A DNA stretch of 64,000 nt from Streptomyces sp. YPW6 (lineage in GTDB: Bacteria > Actinomycetota > Actinomycetes > Streptomycetales > Streptomycetaceae): contig NZ_CP076457.1 of NCBI RefSeq assembly GCF_018866325.1, positions 4,747,001 through 4,811,000 on the forward strand, in the 5' to 3' direction. This document shows, in pieces, positions 1 to 8,485 of the stretch (position 1 is its first letter; each line of letters starts with the position of its first letter). The translations under genes were made by a program, and so were the position numbers. The notes under the pieces are model-generated. The model did no database searches. It saw only the letters and a program-made list of their open reading frames with translations, and had not been told where the DNA came from.

Positions 1-68
1 TGTCCGGGCAGCAGCCGGCTGCCGGCAGCGTCCGAACCACCGCTGATCTGACCCCGGACGGAAACTTC

Positions 69-3000
69 ATGAGCCTGCACGGTCTGCTGGATGTCGTCGT
101 TACGGACCCGGCGCTCGCCGAGGCGGTGAAGGCCGCCGGAGACGGGCACCGGGCCCACGTCGACCTGGTGGGCCCGCCCGGCGCGCGCCCGTTCGCCGTG
201 GCCGCGCTGGCCCGGCGGACCGGCCGGACCGTCCTGGCCGTCACCGCCACGGGCCGCGAGGCCGAGGACCTGGCCGCGGCCCTGCGTACGCTGCTGCCGC
301 CGGACACGGTCGCGGAGTACCCCTCCTGGGAGACCCTGCCGCACGAGCGGCTCTCGCCCCGCTCGGACACCGTGGGCCGCCGCCTCGCCGTGCTGCGCCG
401 CCTGGCGCACCCCCGCGAGGACGCCCCGGAGACCGGCCCGGTCTCGGTCGTCGTCGCCCCGATCCGCTCCGTGCTCCAGCCGCAGGTCAAGGGGCTCGGC
501 GACCTGGAGCCGGTGAGCCTGGCGAGCGGGCAGAGCGCGGACCTGGGGGAGGTGGTGGACGCGCTGGCGGCCGCCGCGTACTCCCGGGTGGAACTGGTCG
601 AGAAGCGCGGTGAGTTCGCCGTACGCGGCGGGATCCTGGACGTCTTCCCGCCGACCGAGGAACACCCCCTGCGGGTGGAGTTCTGGGGCGACGAGGTCGA
701 GGAGATCCGCTACTTCAAGATCGCCGACCAGCGGTCGCTGGAGGTCGCCGCGCACGGGCTGTGGGCCCCGCCCTGCCGCGAGCTGCTGCTGACCGACCAG
801 GTGCGGGAGCGGGCGGCGGCCCTCGCCGAGGCCCATCCGGAGCTGGGCGAACTGCTCGGCAGGATCGCGGAGGGCATCGCGGTCGAGGGCATGGAGTCCC
901 TCGCCCCGGTCCTCGTCGACGACATGGAACTGCTGCTCGACGTGCTGCCGAAGGACGCGATGGCGATCGTCTGCGACCCGGAGCGGGTGCGGACGCGGGC
1001 GGCCGACCTGGTCGCCACCAGCCAGGAGTTCCTCCAGGCGTCGTGGGCGGCGAGCGCGGGCGGCGGCGAGGCCCCGATCGACGTGGGCGCGGCCTCGCTG
1101 TGGGGCATCGCGGACGTCCGGGACCGGGCGCGCGAGCTGGGCATGATGTGGTGGACGGTCTCCCCGTTCGCGGCCGACGCCGCCGACCACGACGACGACA
1201 CCCTCCAGCTCTCCATGCACGCCCCCGAGGCGTACCGGGGGGACACCGCCCGGGCGCTCGCCGACACCAAGGGCTGGCTGGCCGACGGCTGGCGCACGGT
1301 GTACGTCACGGAGGGCCAGGGGCTCGCCTCCCGTACGGTCGAGGTGCTGAGCGGCGAGGGCATCGCCGCCCGCCTCGACGCGGACCTCACCGAGATCGCC
1401 CCGTCCCTGGTGCACGTCTCCTGCGGGGCCATCGAGCAGGGGTTCGTCGACCCGGCGCTGAAGCTGGCGGTGCTCACCGAGACCGACCTGACCGGCCAGC
1501 GCACGGCCACCAAGGACCTCGGCCGGATGCCGGCCCGCCGCCGGAAGACGATCGACCCGCTGACGCTGGAGGTCGGCGACTACATCGTCCACGAACAGCA
1601 CGGCGTCGGCCGGTACGTGGAGATGGTGCAGCGCACGGTCCAGGGCGCGACCCGCGAGTACCTCCTCGTCGAGTACGCCCCGGCCAAGCGCGGCCAGCCC
1701 GGCGACCGCCTCTACATCCCGACGGACCAGCTGGAGCAGGTCACCAAGTACGTCGGCGGCGAGGCCCCGACGCTGCACCGGCTGGGCGGCGCGGACTGGA
1801 CGAAGACGAAGCAGCGGGCGAAGAAGGCGGTCAAGGAGATCGCCGCCGACCTGATCAAGCTGTACAGCGCGCGCATGGCGGCCCCCGGCCACTCCTTCGG
1901 CGCGGACACCCCCTGGCAGCGGGAGCTGGAGGACGCCTTCCCGTACGCGGAGACGCCCGACCAGCTGTCCACGATCGCCGAGGTCAAGGAGGACATGGAG
2001 AAGACGGTCCCCATGGACCGGCTGATCTGCGGCGACGTCGGCTACGGCAAGACGGAGATCGCGGTCCGGGCGGCGTTCAAGGCGGTCCAGGACGGCAAGC
2101 AGGTGGCGGTCCTGGTCCCCACGACCCTCCTGGTCCAGCAGCACTACGGCACGTTCACCGAGCGGTACTCCCAGTTCCCGGTCAACGTCCGGGCCCTGAG
2201 CCGCTTCCAGTCGGAATCGGAGTCGAAGGCCACCCTGGAAGGCCTGAAGGACGGCTCGGTCGACCTGGTCATCGGCACGCACCGCCTGTTCTCCTCCGAG
2301 ACGAAGTTCAAGGACCTCGGCCTGGTCATCGTGGACGAGGAGCAGCGGTTCGGCGTCGAGCACAAGGAGCAGCTGAAGAAGCTCCGAGCCAACGTCGACG
2401 TGCTCACGATGTCCGCGACCCCCATCCCCCGTACGCTCGAAATGGCGGTCACCGGCATCCGCGAGATGTCCACGATCACCACCCCGCCGGAGGAGCGCCA
2501 CCCGGTCCTCACCTTCGTCGGCCCCTACGAGGAGAAGCAGATCGGCGCGGCGATCCGCCGCGAACTGCTCCGCGAGGGCCAGGTCTTCTACATCCACAAC
2601 CGGGTCGAGTCCATCGACCGGGCCGCCGCCCGCCTCCGCGAGATCGTCCCCGAGGCGCGCATCGCCACGGCACACGGCCAGATGTCCGAACAGGCCCTGG
2701 AACAGGTGGTGGTGGACTTCTGGGAGAAGAAGTTCGACGTCCTGGTCTCCACGACGATCGTCGAGTCGGGCATCGACATCTCCAACGCCAACACCCTGAT
2801 CGTGGAGCGCGGCGACAACTTCGGCCTCTCCCAACTGCACCAGCTGCGCGGCCGGGTGGGCCGAGGCCGCGACCGGGGCTACGCCTACTTCCTGTACCCG
2901 CCGGAGAAGCCCCTCACGGAGACGGCCCACGAGCGCCTGGCCACGATCGCCCAGCACACGGAGATGGGCGCGGGCATGTACGTGGCGATGAAGGACCTGG

Positions 3001-3602
3001 AGATCCGTGGCGCGGGCAACCTGCTGGGCGGCGAGCAGTCCGGCCACATCGCCGGCGTCGGCTTCGACCTGTACGTCCGTATGGTCGGCGAGGCCGTCGC
3101 CGACTACCGGGCCCAGATGGAGGGCGGAGTCGAGGAGGAGCCGCCGCTGGAGGTCAAGATCGAGCTCCCGGTCGACGCGCACGTCCCGCACGACTACGCC
3201 CCCGGCGAGCGCCTGCGCCTCCAGGCGTACCGCGCGATCGCCTCGGCCTCCTCGGAGGACGACATCCGGGCGGTTCGCGAGGAGCTGACGGACCGCTACG
3301 GCCCCCTGCCCGAACCCGTGGAGAACCTCCTCCTGGTCGCCGGCCTGCGCATGCTCTCCCGCGCCTGCGGAGTCGGCGAGATCGTCCTCCAGGGCTCCAA
3401 CATCCGCTTCGCCCCGGTGGAACTGCGCGAGTCCCAGGAGCTGCGCCTCAAGCGCCTGCACCCCAAGACGGTCATCAAGCCGGCCGCCCACCAGATCCTG
3501 GTCCCGCGCCCGACGACGGGCAAGATCGGCGGCAAGCCGGTCATCGGCCGCGAACTGCTGGCGTGGACGGGGGAGTTCCTGACGACGATCCTGGGGTCGT
3601 AG
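69..3602 (+). CDS. mfd: Transcription-repair coupling factor Mfd
   Basis: This 1177-residue protein is a full-length Mfd, the ATP-driven translocase that removes RNA polymerase stalled at DNA lesions and recruits UvrA. The N-terminal part is the UvrB-like module. A CarD-like RNA-polymerase-interacting domain follows at about residues 500-600. The superfamily 2 motor has Walker A GDVGYGKTE near residue 655 and a DEEQ box (VDEEQRFG) near 756. The GRVGRG motif VI and the C-terminal TRCF domain, which masks UvrA binding, are present. The ATG at 69 gives the expected N-terminus. The gene is followed by a hairpin at 3625-3664 and converges with the next gene. No anomaly is seen. Confidence 0.97.
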   Translation: MSLHGLLDVVVTDPALAEAVKAAGDGHRAHVDLVGPPGARPFAVAALARRTGRTVLAVTATGREAEDLAAALRTLLPPDTVAEYPSWETLPHERLSPRSDTVGRRLAVLRRLAHPREDAPETGPVSVVVAPIRSVLQPQVKGLGDLEPVSLASGQSADLGEVVDALAAAAYSRVELVEKRGEFAVRGGILDVFPPTEEHPLRVEFWGDEVEEIRYFKIADQRSLEVAAHGLWAPPCRELLLTDQVRERAAALAEAHPELGELLGRIAEGIAVEGMESLAPVLVDDMELLLDVLPKDAMAIVCDPERVRTRAADLVATSQEFLQASWAASAGGGEAPIDVGAASLWGIADVRDRARELGMMWWTVSPFAADAADHDDDTLQLSMHAPEAYRGDTARALADTKGWLADGWRTVYVTEGQGLASRTVEVLSGEGIAARLDADLTEIAPSLVHVSCGAIEQGFVDPALKLAVLTETDLTGQRTATKDLGRMPARRRKTIDPLTLEVGDYIVHEQHGVGRYVEMVQRTVQGATREYLLVEYAPAKRGQPGDRLYIPTDQLEQVTKYVGGEAPTLHRLGGADWTKTKQRAKKAVKEIAADLIKLYSARMAAPGHSFGADTPWQRELEDAFPYAETPDQLSTIAEVKEDMEKTVPMDRLICGDVGYGKTEIAVRAAFKAVQDGKQVAVLVPTTLLVQQHYGTFTERYSQFPVNVRALSRFQSESESKATLEGLKDGSVDLVIGTHRLFSSETKFKDLGLVIVDEEQRFGVEHKEQLKKLRANVDVLTMSATPIPRTLEMAVTGIREMSTITTPPEERHPVLTFVGPYEEKQIGAAIRRELLREGQVFYIHNRVESIDRAAARLREIVPEARIATAHGQMSEQALEQVVVDFWEKKFDVLVSTTIVESGIDISNANTLIVERGDNFGLSQLHQLRGRVGRGRDRGYAYFLYPPEKPLTETAHERLATIAQHTEMGAGMYVAMKDLEIRGAGNLLGGEQSGHIAGVGFDLYVRMVGEAVADYRAQMEGGVEEEPPLEVKIELPVDAHVPHDYAPGERLRLQAYRAIASASSEDDIRAVREELTDRYGPLPEPVENLLLVAGLRMLSRACGVGEIVLQGSNIRFAPVELRESQELRLKRLHPKTVIKPAAHQILVPRPTTGKIGGKPVIGRELLAWTGEFLTTILGS

Positions 3603-3624
3603 CTCTCCGGGGGCGCCGCGAACG

Positions 3625-3664
3625 ATCGGGCTCCGCCGGGTTAGCTCACCCGGCGGGGCCCGAT
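3625..3664. terminator. Terminator between mfd and the convergent ATPase gene
   Basis: An inverted repeat pairs 3625-3641 with 3648-3664, 17 bp with one G-T type mismatch and a 6-base loop. It lies in the 78-bp gap between two convergent genes, so it probably serves both directions. There is no long T tract, which is usual for Streptomyces hairpins. Confidence 0.7.
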
Positions 3665-3680
3665 GCGTCTGCCGTGGCCG

Positions 3681-4073
3681 CTACGGCGACGCGGGCCGCT
3701 TGAACGCGGCCCACACCGTCTTGCCCGCGACGTGCTGGTCGATGCCGAAGTCTGCGGTGAGTTCGCTGACGAGGAACAGCCCGCGCCCTGAGCAAGTGCT
3801 CGCGTCAGCGTGCTGAACCTCCGGCCGCCCGTCGCCGCTGTCCCGGACCTCCAGCCGTACGAGGTCGTCCGTCAGATCGAGCCGGACGGCGAATTCCCGT
3901 CCCGGTGGAGCGCCGTGGAGCAGGGCGTTGGTAGCCAGTTCCGAGGCGCAGAGCTCTATGTCGTCGATCAGATCCGTGAGCTGCCATTCCCGGAGGACGT
4001 GGACGACGAAATCGCGTGAGGCACCGACGGATGTGCGCCGTCGGGGGAAGCGCCGTAACTGCGAAGAGGACAC
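3681..4073 (-). CDS. RsbW-like ATP-binding regulatory protein with a TTA codon
   Basis: This 130-residue protein belongs to the GHKL/HATPase_c_2 group of small anti-sigma-type ATPases. The N box is visible as ELATNALLHG and a G1 box as VRDSGDGRP, with a glycine-rich CSGRGLFLV segment after it. Such stand-alone proteins are very numerous in Streptomyces and most have no assigned partner. The start is the GTG at 4073; no start with a better ribosome binding site was found. Codon 6 is TTA (4056-4058, Leu), so translation should need the bldA tRNA encoded at 34758 in this window. It is divergent from the UTRA/GntR pair. Confidence 0.88.
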   Translation of the reverse strand: MSSSQLRRFPRRRTSVGASRDFVVHVLREWQLTDLIDDIELCASELATNALLHGAPPGREFAVRLDLTDDLVRLEVRDSGDGRPEVQHADASTCSGRGLFLVSELTADFGIDQHVAGKTVWAAFKRPASP

Positions 4074-4216
4074 GGTGGTTCACCGCCTTGCTCGTGGGTC
4101 GCAACGAAGCGACCGTACTGCTATTCGCGAAAGGTGGCAAGGTGCTCTTTGGGGTGTTCGACGGAGTCGCCTACCGTGTGCACCGGCAAGGTCCGTCGTC
4201 GGTGAAGGAGGAGTCC

Positions 4217-4759
4217 ATGGGCGAGGGTGAAGTGATCAGCGCGTCTACTCGCTACCTGGCGCCGACGGAGGCGGACGGAGGTGACGCCTGGAGCGCCGAG
4301 GCGGCGTCGGTGGGGCGGCGGGGCGCGCAGAAGATCGTGAGTGCCGGTGAAATCTCCGCCCCGGAGGGCGTGGCCGACCTGCTCGCGGTGGAACAGGGCG
4401 GACAGGTGGTTGTGCGGCGGCGGATCATGTATCTCGACGGCGAACCGTGCGAGTTGACCGATACCTATTACCCCGTGGAGATCGCGCGGGGTACGGGGCT
4501 GGCCGGCACGGCGAAGATCCGAGGAGGGGCTGTCCGGCTGCTCGCCGAACTCGGTTACGTCGGCACCCGGGCGCAGGAGGACGTCGCAGCCCGCATGCCG
4601 TCCGAAAATGAGCGGGCGTCTCTGTCGCTCAAGGGGGACGAGCCGGTGCTCGAACTGACCCGGCTCACCCTGGACGCCGATGGTCGGCCCATCCAGGTCG
4701 ATGTGATGGTCATGCCTTCCCGGGGCCAGAAGCTGCGGTACGAGATCAGGATCGGATGA
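4217..4759 (+). CDS. UTRA-domain protein lacking a DNA-binding domain
   Basis: This 180-residue protein carries a UTRA ligand-binding fold, the sensor domain of HutC/FarR-type GntR regulators. Diagnostic segments are VVVRRRIMYLDGEPCELTDTYYP and the closing RPIQVDVMVMPSRGQKLRYEI. The ATG at 4217 is chosen because GGAGGAG lies just upstream (4207-4213). The reading frame is open back to 4016, but that stretch encodes nothing resembling a winged helix, so the protein appears to be a true UTRA-only form. It overlaps the next gene by 4 bp (ATGA), which encodes a complete GntR/UTRA regulator with a similar sensor domain. I infer a ligand-sensing partner or an anti-regulator; the ligand is unknown. 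Confidence 0.85.
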   Translation: MGEGEVISASTRYLAPTEADGGDAWSAEAASVGRRGAQKIVSAGEISAPEGVADLLAVEQGGQVVVRRRIMYLDGEPCELTDTYYPVEIARGTGLAGTAKIRGGAVRLLAELGYVGTRAQEDVAARMPSENERASLSLKGDEPVLELTRLTLDADGRPIQVDVMVMPSRGQKLRYEIRIG

Positions 4760-5535
4760 CGGTGCACGGACCGGAGACGGAAGAGGCGGACGGCCGTCCG
4801 CTGCACGAGCGGATCGCTGCCGATCTGCGGGACGACATCATGTCCGGGAACGTGGCTCCGGGTGACAGCCTGCCGTCCACAGCGCGGCTGAGGGAGCGGT
4901 TCGGCGCCGCGAACGCCACCGTTCAGAAGGCTCTGCAACTCCTCAAGAGTGAGCACCTCGTGGTCGGCAGGGCAGGCGCGTCGGTGACCGTACGCGAACA
5001 TCGCCAGCGCACGATGCGGCCCGCCGCGTACATGGCCCCGTCCGCGTCGGGAGAGCCGTACCGCTGGCTGACCGAGGCGGCGAATTCCGGCACGCGCGCC
5101 CGCAGCACCCTCCTGGACGTCGCGGAGGCCGAGACTCCGGCGGATGTCGCGGACGCGCTGGGGCTCCCACCGGGCGGCACCGCGATCCTCCGTCGCCAAC
5201 TCCTGTCGATCGACGACGAACCCGCCGAACTTGTCTCCTCCTACTACCCGCTGGGCATCGCCGACGGCACGGCCATCACCGAACGCCGCCGCATCCCGGG
5301 AGGCACACCCACCCTCCTGGCCTCGCTCGGCTACCCGCCCCGGCTCAGCGTCGACCGGGTCTCGGCGCGCGTGGCGACGCAGGAGCAGTACCGGCTGCTC
5401 CGGCTTCCCGGGGATCTGCCGGTCCTGCGTACGCTGCGGGTGGTGTTCAGCGACGACGACCGTCCCATTGAGGCCACGGTGATGGTCAAGGCGGGTCACC
5501 TGTACGAGGTTCAGTACGAGCTCACGCCTGAGTGA
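4756..5535 (+). CDS. GntR family regulator (HutC/UTRA type)
   Basis: This 259-residue protein is a complete GntR regulator. The winged helix is at about residues 15-75 (LHERIAADLRDDIMSGNVAPGDSLPSTARLRERFGAANATVQKAL) and the UTRA domain at about 110-255. Translational coupling to the preceding UTRA-only gene through ATGA indicates co-expression. The gene ends 52 bp before the membrane NACHT gene at 5588 on the same strand, so the three may form one operon. The two UTRA domains share residues along their whole length and look like tandem paralogues. The effector cannot be read from sequence. Confidence 0.92.
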   Translation: MTVHGPETEEADGRPLHERIAADLRDDIMSGNVAPGDSLPSTARLRERFGAANATVQKALQLLKSEHLVVGRAGASVTVREHRQRTMRPAAYMAPSASGEPYRWLTEAANSGTRARSTLLDVAEAETPADVADALGLPPGGTAILRRQLLSIDDEPAELVSSYYPLGIADGTAITERRRIPGGTPTLLASLGYPPRLSVDRVSARVATQEQYRLLRLPGDLPVLRTLRVVFSDDDRPIEATVMVKAGHLYEVQYELTPE

Positions 5536-5587
5536 CGCCCGGGCGCTCTCCCCCTGGATGTCGGCGGGGGATGGCAGAGTGGCATGG

Positions 5588-7648
5588 ATGAAGGGGAACC
5601 GGCAGGCAGGGCGGCGAGCCCGAACCGCTTTCATCCTGGGTACGTGCGCCGTGCTGGTGCTCTGCCTGACGTACGTACTGGGCTTCGGCGAGGGGGCCAA
5701 GAACCTGGCGGACCGGGCGGTCGTGGTCAGTGCAGCGCTGGGTGTCCTGACGCTGGCCCTCACCTCTTGGCGAGGTACGGGAGCTGTTCCCGCAGAGGAC
5801 GGAGCGGTCCTGGCAGGGAGACTCGCGCAGGCGGTGACGGGTGCGGAGCTGTTGTCGCGGCGCGTCATCGGCGACGACCGGATTCCCGTGCGCGTCTCGT
5901 TCACTTTCCGGGCTTCCTCGCACGCGAGGAGCGCGACGAGGCCCCTGGTTCCGAACGGAACGCTGGACGGGCTGGTCGCGGACTACCGGGCCGTCCACCC
6001 CCGCCGTCTGGTGATCACGGGACAGCCGGGGGCCGGCAAGTCCGTGCTGGCGCGCGCGTTCGTCGCGGAGCTCAACGGAAACCGCGCGGAGGGGGAACCG
6101 GTGCCTGTGCTGCTGCCGCTCGGTGACTGGGGGCGGCAGGAGCTCTTCCGCGACTGGGTCGTCAGGCATCTCGTGCGGGACTACGGCAGCACCTCCGCGC
6201 ACGCTGCCCAGTTGATGGACTCGGGCCTGGTGCTCCCCGTCCTCGACGGACTCGACGAGCTGGACGAGCCGGGTGTGCCGATCCCGGAGTCACGAGCGCA
6301 GCAGGTGCTGGACGCGTTGACCGGCTACCAGAGGGGGTTGGAGCCGGCGCCGGTGGTGCTGACCTGCCGAACCGACCTGTACGAGGTCCTGGAGGCATCC
6401 GGCAGGCCCGTGCTGGACGCCGCCCGGGTGGAGATCGATCCGGTGGAGGCGCAGGAAGCGGTTCGCTTCCTCGCGATGCGCCAGGGCGCCGTTCACCGAG
6501 AGGAGGATTGGCGCCCGGTTCTGGACGAGTTGCGTGCACATCCGCACGGAGTCCTGGCTCGATCGCTCTCAACGCCGTGGCGGCTGGTGGCGATGGCGAC
6601 GGCTTACGAACGGGTGAACGATCCTGCGGAGTTGCTGGAAGCCAGGACGGAACAGGAAGTCACGGACAGGGTGTTCGCTCATTTCGCCCCGGCGTCCGTG
6701 CACGCCGTCGACGAGGAGCCTCGGCACTCCCCGGAGAGGGTGCACGTCTGGTTGCACCGGCTGGCCCTGCAACTGGAGTCGCAGGGCAATGGGGCGAGCA
6801 CCCTTGTGCTGCCGGATGTGGCGCGGTCCCCTGGAGCCCTGCCTTCCCGGATGCTGTACGCCGCGACAGTTGGCCTCCTCACCCTGCTCACGCTGTGGGC
6901 CTTCCTTGTGAACGGAACCCGTGGGGGCGGGGAGTGGGGCGTCTCGTTGTTCGTTGCCGTCATGGCGGTGCTGGCCCTGATGCACCTGCGTCCCTGTGGT
7001 TTCCGCTTGGTCGAACGATCAGACATGTGGTTGCCGCCGTGGCGCAGCCCCCTGTGGGCGGTGGCGGCGAAGACGGCCTTGACGGGACGTAACTGCTGGG
7101 GCGCGCTGGTGGCGGCCATCCTGCCCGTCATGATCCTTTGGCGATCGTGGGCCCCGGATCAGCTTGGCGGAGTCGGCGACTGGGCCTTGGCGTTGGCCGT
7201 GCTGCCCATGCCTACGCTGTTTGTCGGGCTCCTCGCGGGGAACGTCCTGGATGCCGCTGCCGTCGGCCCCTCCGGCTGGCCTCGCGGGGGCGCCTTCGCT
7301 GCACTCGTCCTGTGGTGGCCTGCTGTCGTTCTTCTGGCCATGGGCCTGAGGGTGGGTCTTGAGCCGACCGACTGCTTGCCCCTTCTGGCGGTGTTCGGAT
7401 TGCTCTCCTGTGCAGTCATCGGTGACGCGGCCTTGTACCTGTGCTGGTTGCTGGTCCACTTCCGCCGCGTCCCGTTCAGACTGAGCCGCTTCCTGGACTG
7501 GTGCCATGCGGCGGGGCTGATCCGGATCACGGGCGGCGTTTACCAGTTCCGGCACCGTGAGTTCCAGGAGTGGCTCGCGCGCCATCCCGTTCCGCTCACG
7601 CGTCCCACCGAACCCGCGCATGACTCCGCTACGGTCCGGACTCCGTAG
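5588..7648 (+). CDS. Membrane-anchored NACHT-type NTPase
   Basis: This protein of about 686 residues has two N-terminal membrane helices (about residues 14-34 and 42-58). A STAND/NACHT NTPase follows, with Walker A GQPGAGKS near residue 145 and an acidic Walker B LVLPVLDGLDELDE near 213, and CRTDLYE downstream as the sensor region. From about residue 420 to 640 there are six or more hydrophobic segments, then a short soluble tail. NACHT proteins act as signalling or defence ATPases; this one has no recognisable effector domain or repeats. The start is uncertain: ATG 5558, GTG 5579 and ATG 5588 are all in frame. It follows two GntR/UTRA genes on the same strand. Confidence 0.85.
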   Translation: MKGNRQAGRRARTAFILGTCAVLVLCLTYVLGFGEGAKNLADRAVVVSAALGVLTLALTSWRGTGAVPAEDGAVLAGRLAQAVTGAELLSRRVIGDDRIPVRVSFTFRASSHARSATRPLVPNGTLDGLVADYRAVHPRRLVITGQPGAGKSVLARAFVAELNGNRAEGEPVPVLLPLGDWGRQELFRDWVVRHLVRDYGSTSAHAAQLMDSGLVLPVLDGLDELDEPGVPIPESRAQQVLDALTGYQRGLEPAPVVLTCRTDLYEVLEASGRPVLDAARVEIDPVEAQEAVRFLAMRQGAVHREEDWRPVLDELRAHPHGVLARSLSTPWRLVAMATAYERVNDPAELLEARTEQEVTDRVFAHFAPASVHAVDEEPRHSPERVHVWLHRLALQLESQGNGASTLVLPDVARSPGALPSRMLYAATVGLLTLLTLWAFLVNGTRGGGEWGVSLFVAVMAVLALMHLRPCGFRLVERSDMWLPPWRSPLWAVAAKTALTGRNCWGALVAAILPVMILWRSWAPDQLGGVGDWALALAVLPMPTLFVGLLAGNVLDAAAVGPSGWPRGGAFAALVLWWPAVVLLAMGLRVGLEPTDCLPLLAVFGLLSCAVIGDAALYLCWLLVHFRRVPFRLSRFLDWCHAAGLIRITGGVYQFRHREFQEWLARHPVPLTRPTEPAHDSATVRTP

Positions 7649-7778
7649 CGGAGTTTCGGGTGGGCCGCTCACCCCATCGGGCTGCCGCCGGGCGCCTGTA
7701 CCGGCGAGAAGGACGCCCTCCACCCGGGGGGGCCTCGGTGTCGCGCCCGGCATGGTGGGGCAGTCCATCAGGGGCTCT

Positions 7779-8360
7779 TCAACCGTCGCGACGCCTCTCC
7801 GGCGCGAAGACCGACGAGGCCAGCGACCGGAACGCCTCCTCCGGATCCCGGCCCGCCATCGCGTCCGCCAGGTTGCCGGTGAGCAGCAGTGTCGCGAAGC
7901 CGTGGGCCAGCGACCACGCGGCCACCCCCGTCAGCCGGTCGTCCTCGCCCCGCCCGGCCGACGGGAGATCCACCACGCCGGAGCGCAGCGCCTCGGTCGC
8001 CCGGGCGCGGGCGGCCAGCAGGTCCGGGTCGTCGGCGCGGTGCAGGTCCGGCTGGAACATCACCTGGAAGTGCGCGGGGTGCGTCGTCGCGAACCGTACG
8101 TACGCCACGCCCCGCTCCCGCAGGTCCGGCGCTCCGGCCAGCGCGTCGGCGAACAGGGCGTACCCCTCGGCGGCCACGGCGGTCAGCAGGCCCGTCCGGT
8201 CCTTGAAGTGGTGCGCGGGCGCGGCGTGCGAGACGCCCGCCCTGCGGGCCAGATCGCGCAGGCTCAGGGCGGCGGGGCCCTCGGTCGCGATGACGTCGAG
8301 GGCGGCGGTCAGGATGGCGCGCCGCAGATCGCCGTGGTGGTAGGTGCGCTCGCTGGTCAT
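7779..8360 (-). CDS. TetR family regulator
   Basis: This 193-residue protein has an N-terminal TetR helix-turn-helix (YHHGDLRRAILTAALDVIATEG then LRDLARRAGVSHAAPAHHF) and a WHG-type C-terminal domain (YVRFATTHPAHFQVMF). The ATG at 8360 is preferred over the upstream in-frame ATG at 8381. A minus-strand promoter, TTGTCA (8395-8390) with TAGGGT (8373-8368), lies 7 bases before it, which implies a leaderless message. It is divergent from the SCO6745-like gene, and a 19-bp palindrome between them is the likely operator, so it probably controls itself and its neighbour. The ligand is unknown. Confidence 0.93.
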   Translation of the reverse strand: MTSERTYHHGDLRRAILTAALDVIATEGPAALSLRDLARRAGVSHAAPAHHFKDRTGLLTAVAAEGYALFADALAGAPDLRERGVAYVRFATTHPAHFQVMFQPDLHRADDPDLLAARARATEALRSGVVDLPSAGRGEDDRLTGVAAWSLAHGFATLLLTGNLADAMAGRDPEEAFRSLASSVFAPERRRDG

Positions 8361-8367
8361 GGACAGC

Positions 8368-8395
8368 ACCCTACCCGCCATCTAGACATTGACAA
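8368..8395 (-). promoter_or_regulatory. Promoter of the TetR gene
   Basis: Read on the minus strand, TTGTCA (8395-8390) and TAGGGT (8373-8368) are separated by 16 bp. The start codon begins 7 bases downstream of the -10 element. The -35 element overlaps one copy of the repeated ATCTAGACATTGAC motif (8380-8393), as expected for autoregulation. Confidence 0.55.
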
Positions 8396-8426
8396 GTTCG
8401 AGTGGAGTGCGCATGCTGAAGGTCAG

Positions 8427-8445
8427 ATCTAGACATTGACTAGAT
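8427..8445. promoter_or_regulatory. Palindromic operator, probably for TetR
   Basis: ATCTAGACATTGACTAGAT is a perfect 6-bp inverted repeat with a 7-bp centre. Its first 14 bases recur exactly at 8380-8393, where the right arm is degenerate. The two copies are 47 bp apart, start to start, in the intergenic region shared by the divergent genes. This is a strong TetR-type operator candidate; the assignment is by position. Confidence 0.65.
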
Positions 8446-8485
8446 GGGTGATTCCCGTCCGGGACGCCCGGGAGAGGCGCAGATC

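Noticed and set aside
761..3703. Very long open frame overlapping mfd, and many other long frames opposite or overlapping real genes
   Set aside because: High GC creates long shadow frames. Their products are Arg/Pro/Gly/Ala-rich without motifs, while the overlapped frames encode recognised families.
4016..4216. N-terminal extension of the UTRA-only protein as a lost GntR DNA-binding domain
   Set aside because: The translated stretch shows no winged-helix pattern, and a good ribosome binding site precedes ATG 4217.
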